This document shows positions 7,336-8,368 of a stretch of 8,368 nucleotides of DNA, in pieces. The stretch's first letter is position 1. Every line of letters starts with the position of its first letter. The position numbers and the translations under genes were made by a program. The notes beneath the pieces were generated by a model, which saw only the letters and a list, made by a program, of their open reading frames with translations, was not told the origin of the DNA and did no database searches. The DNA comes from an uncultured Porphyromonadaceae bacterium (lineage in GTDB: Bacteria > Bacteroidota > Bacteroidia > Bacteroidales > Muribaculaceae). The stretch lies in NCBI GenBank assembly GCA_905193395.1, contig CAJJOO010000045.1, positions 1 through 8,368 of the forward strand, written 5' to 3'.

Positions 7336-7420
7336 CAAAAGATAATAGGAAACATATCTTAGAATCTAAGGAAAAGACAGCGACTCCCGCCCTTGTGAAA
7401 AGGCGGGAGCCGTTATTTTT
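7336..7420 (+). ncRNA. Candidate small RNA between convergent genes
   Basis: If the box at 7323-7330 is active, transcription would begin near 7336 and stop at the intrinsic terminator ending near 7420, giving an RNA of about 85 nt. There is no ATG in this stretch, so a short peptide is unlikely. Two stem-loops can be drawn: a small one, CTTAG/CTAAG with an AAT loop (7358-7370), and the terminator stem. The purine-rich linker between them (about 7367-7380) would be single-stranded. The alternative is simply the queG trailer with its terminator about 100 bases downstream of the stop. Confidence 0.3.
7381..7420 (+). terminator. Intrinsic terminator, probably bidirectional
   Basis: A perfect 8-bp GC-rich stem, CTCCCGCC (7384-7391) and GGCGGGAG (7402-7409), encloses a ten-base loop and is followed by TTATTTTT (7413-7420). 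This is a textbook Rho-independent terminator on the plus strand. On the minus strand the hairpin is followed by CTGTCTTTTCC, a weaker U-rich stretch, and it sits 47 bases past the end of the HAD gene stop. It could therefore serve both converging operons. Confidence 0.85.
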
Positions 7421-7466
7421 AGGGCCTGCGGCTGTCGGGCAGCCTGTTATGACGTTTTCGTAGGGC

Positions 7467-8114
7467 TTATAGTAGTTCGAAAATATCGTCGGGGTCGTCG
7501 ACGATATGGTCGGCATATGCGTCGGAGAGTTCGCGGCGGGGACGGAAACCCCAGGTCACGCCCACGCTCTCGACGCCTGCGCGCCGGGCCGTTTCCATGT
7601 CGACGCCGGAATCTCCGATGTAGAGCACATCTTCTTTGGGCGTGGGATGCGCCGTTAGGATGCGGAACACGATTGACGGGTCGGGCTTGGTGGGCACACC
7701 GGGGATGTTGCCACAGACGGCAGCAAACTTGATGTCTCCGAAAAAGTGGGCGATAAGGCGCTCCACGGCGCTTTCATATTTGTTGGAGGCTACGGCCGGT
7801 GTCACGCCGCGTTCGCAGAGGCGGTGCAGCAGTTCCGGGATGCCGGGGTAGGGAACGGTAAAATCATAGAGATGCTCGTCGTAGTATCTGCGGAAGTCGG
7901 TGAGCAGGGCGTCGACGGTGGTTGCGTCGCGGTTTTCCGACGGCAGAGCGCGTTCGATGAGGCGCCGCACGCCGTTGCCCACCATCATGGGGTAGGACGA
8001 CATGGGATGTTGGGGCAGGCCGTGGGCCGCCAGAGCCGCGTTGACGGCGGTTCCGAGGTCGTCGATGGTATTGAGCAGCGTGCCGTCGAGGTCGAATATG
8101 GCTAATGTCTTCAT
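7467..8114 (-). CDS. HAD-superfamily phosphatase, phosphoglycolate phosphatase-like
   Basis: A 215-aa cytoplasmic hydrolase of HAD subfamily I with a helical C1 cap. Motif I is DLDGTLLNT (8-16), with nucleophile D8 and acid/base D10. The cap spans about residues 15-85. Motif II is VASNK (108-112) with S110, motif III is K143 in TKPDPS, and motif IV is GDSGVDM (168-173 region) with metal ligands D168 and D172. The late VTWGFR (186-191) is typical of the phosphoglycolate phosphatase / PpaX group, whose length (about 215-225 aa) also fits. Substrate cannot be fixed from sequence, since this group includes phosphoglycolate, pyrophosphate and other small phosphate ester hydrolases. The ATG at 8114 places the nucleophile at the usual distance. 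It starts 22 bases after the stop of the outer-membrane protein gene upstream, so the two are probably cotranscribed. Confidence 0.92.
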   Translation of the reverse strand: MKTLAIFDLDGTLLNTIDDLGTAVNAALAAHGLPQHPMSSYPMMVGNGVRRLIERALPSENRDATTVDALLTDFRRYYDEHLYDFTVPYPGIPELLHRLCERGVTPAVASNKYESAVERLIAHFFGDIKFAAVCGNIPGVPTKPDPSIVFRILTAHPTPKEDVLYIGDSGVDMETARRAGVESVGVTWGFRPRRELSDAYADHIVDDPDDIFELL

Positions 8115-8136
8115 ATCATTGATAACAAACCTGATG

Positions 8137-8368
8137 TCAGAAAGGATAACCCACGGAGAAGTGGAAGTTGGCGTCGCGGCTCCAGCGGGGATGAATCAGG
8201 GGCCACGGCTCCTGGTTCTGCGCCGGGTTGCGGGCCTTGAAGCCGAGGTCCAGGCGCAGCAGAAAATAGGTGAAGTCCATGCGGAGGCCCAGACCGTAGG
8301 ATGCGGCCAGTTGTTTGTAGAATTTGTCGAAGCGGAACACGCCGCCCGGCTGGTTGGGATAGTCGCGG
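8137..8368 (-). CDS. BamA/TamL-like outer-membrane protein (Omp85 family), C-terminal fragment cut by the window edge
   Basis: Only the last 76 residues are inside the window; the reading frame stays open through base 8368 with no stop, so the gene continues beyond it. The segment RDYPNQPGGVFRFDKFYKQL, then ASYGLGLRMDF and LLRLDLGFKARNPA, resembles the final strands of Omp85 barrels as found in Bacteroidota BamA/TamL homologues. The chain ends in NFHFSVGYPF, alternating hydrophobic residues with a terminal phenylalanine, the usual signal for insertion by the Bam machinery. A GTG at 8338-8340 could be read as a start, but the frame is clearly open and conserved-looking upstream of it, so it is an internal valine. 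Whether the full protein has POTRA domains, and whether it is BamA itself or a TamA-like relative, cannot be told from this piece. Confidence 0.82.
   Translation of the reverse strand, partial: RDYPNQPGGVFRFDKFYKQLAASYGLGLRMDFTYFLLRLDLGFKARNPAQNQEPWPLIHPRWSRDANFHFSVGYPF

Noticed and set aside
7430..7444. GGCTG/CAGCC hairpin as the HAD gene terminator
   Set aside because: Only a 5-bp stem, and on the minus strand no U-tract follows directly. The stronger hairpin at 7384-7409 explains termination better.
8137..8340. A complete 67-residue protein starting at GTG 8340
   Set aside because: The frame continues open to the window edge with Omp85-like sequence before the GTG, so this is the tail of a larger gene.
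1..8368. Mobile element, CRISPR array, tRNA/rRNA, toxin-antitoxin or defence system
   Set aside because: No transposase or integrase motifs, no spaced direct repeats and no tRNA-like cloverleaf were seen. All long frames are accounted for by known families.

Overview
The window looks like a chromosomal housekeeping and cell-envelope segment of a GC-rich member of the Bacteroidales; a Muribaculaceae-like gut bacterium is my best guess. Three things point there. The promoters carry Bacteroidota -7 boxes (TAnnTTTG). There are almost no Shine-Dalgarno sequences. The gene set includes a very long DUF2723/GT117 membrane protein, a short QueG and an Omp85-family C-terminus of the Bacteroidota type. 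Taxonomy is inferred, not measured.

Layout. A perfect 32-bp palindrome (1-32), probably a terminator, lies behind a minus-strand YidE/AspT-type transporter gene (55-1716). A 199-bp AT-rich divergent intergenic region (1717-1915) holds one promoter for each direction; both share the same 12-base core. A plus-strand run of three tightly packed genes follows: a 1278-aa DUF2723/GT117 membrane glycosyltransferase (1916-5752), a NodB-type polysaccharide deacetylase (5785-6405), and queG (6377-7282), which overlaps the deacetylase by 29 bp. A 184-bp convergent intergenic region (7283-7466) contains a run of nine G, an orphan promoter-like box and a strong intrinsic terminator; together the last two could delimit a small RNA. 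On the minus strand are a HAD phosphatase (7467-8114) and, 22 bp upstream of it, the 3' end of a BamA/TamL-like outer-membrane protein gene (8137-8368, running off the window).

How the genes may work together. The GT117 protein and the deacetylase are probably cotranscribed and both act on glycans, so envelope glycan or glycoprotein modification is a reasonable theme (inference). QueG does an unrelated job, the last step of queuosine synthesis in tRNA, but appears translationally coupled to the deacetylase. The HAD phosphatase and the outer-membrane protein form a separate minus-strand unit. I see no mobile element, CRISPR array, tRNA, rRNA or defence system. The less ordinary signals are the candidate small RNA, the dyad in the divergent promoter region, and the glycan-enzyme/queG gene cluster.
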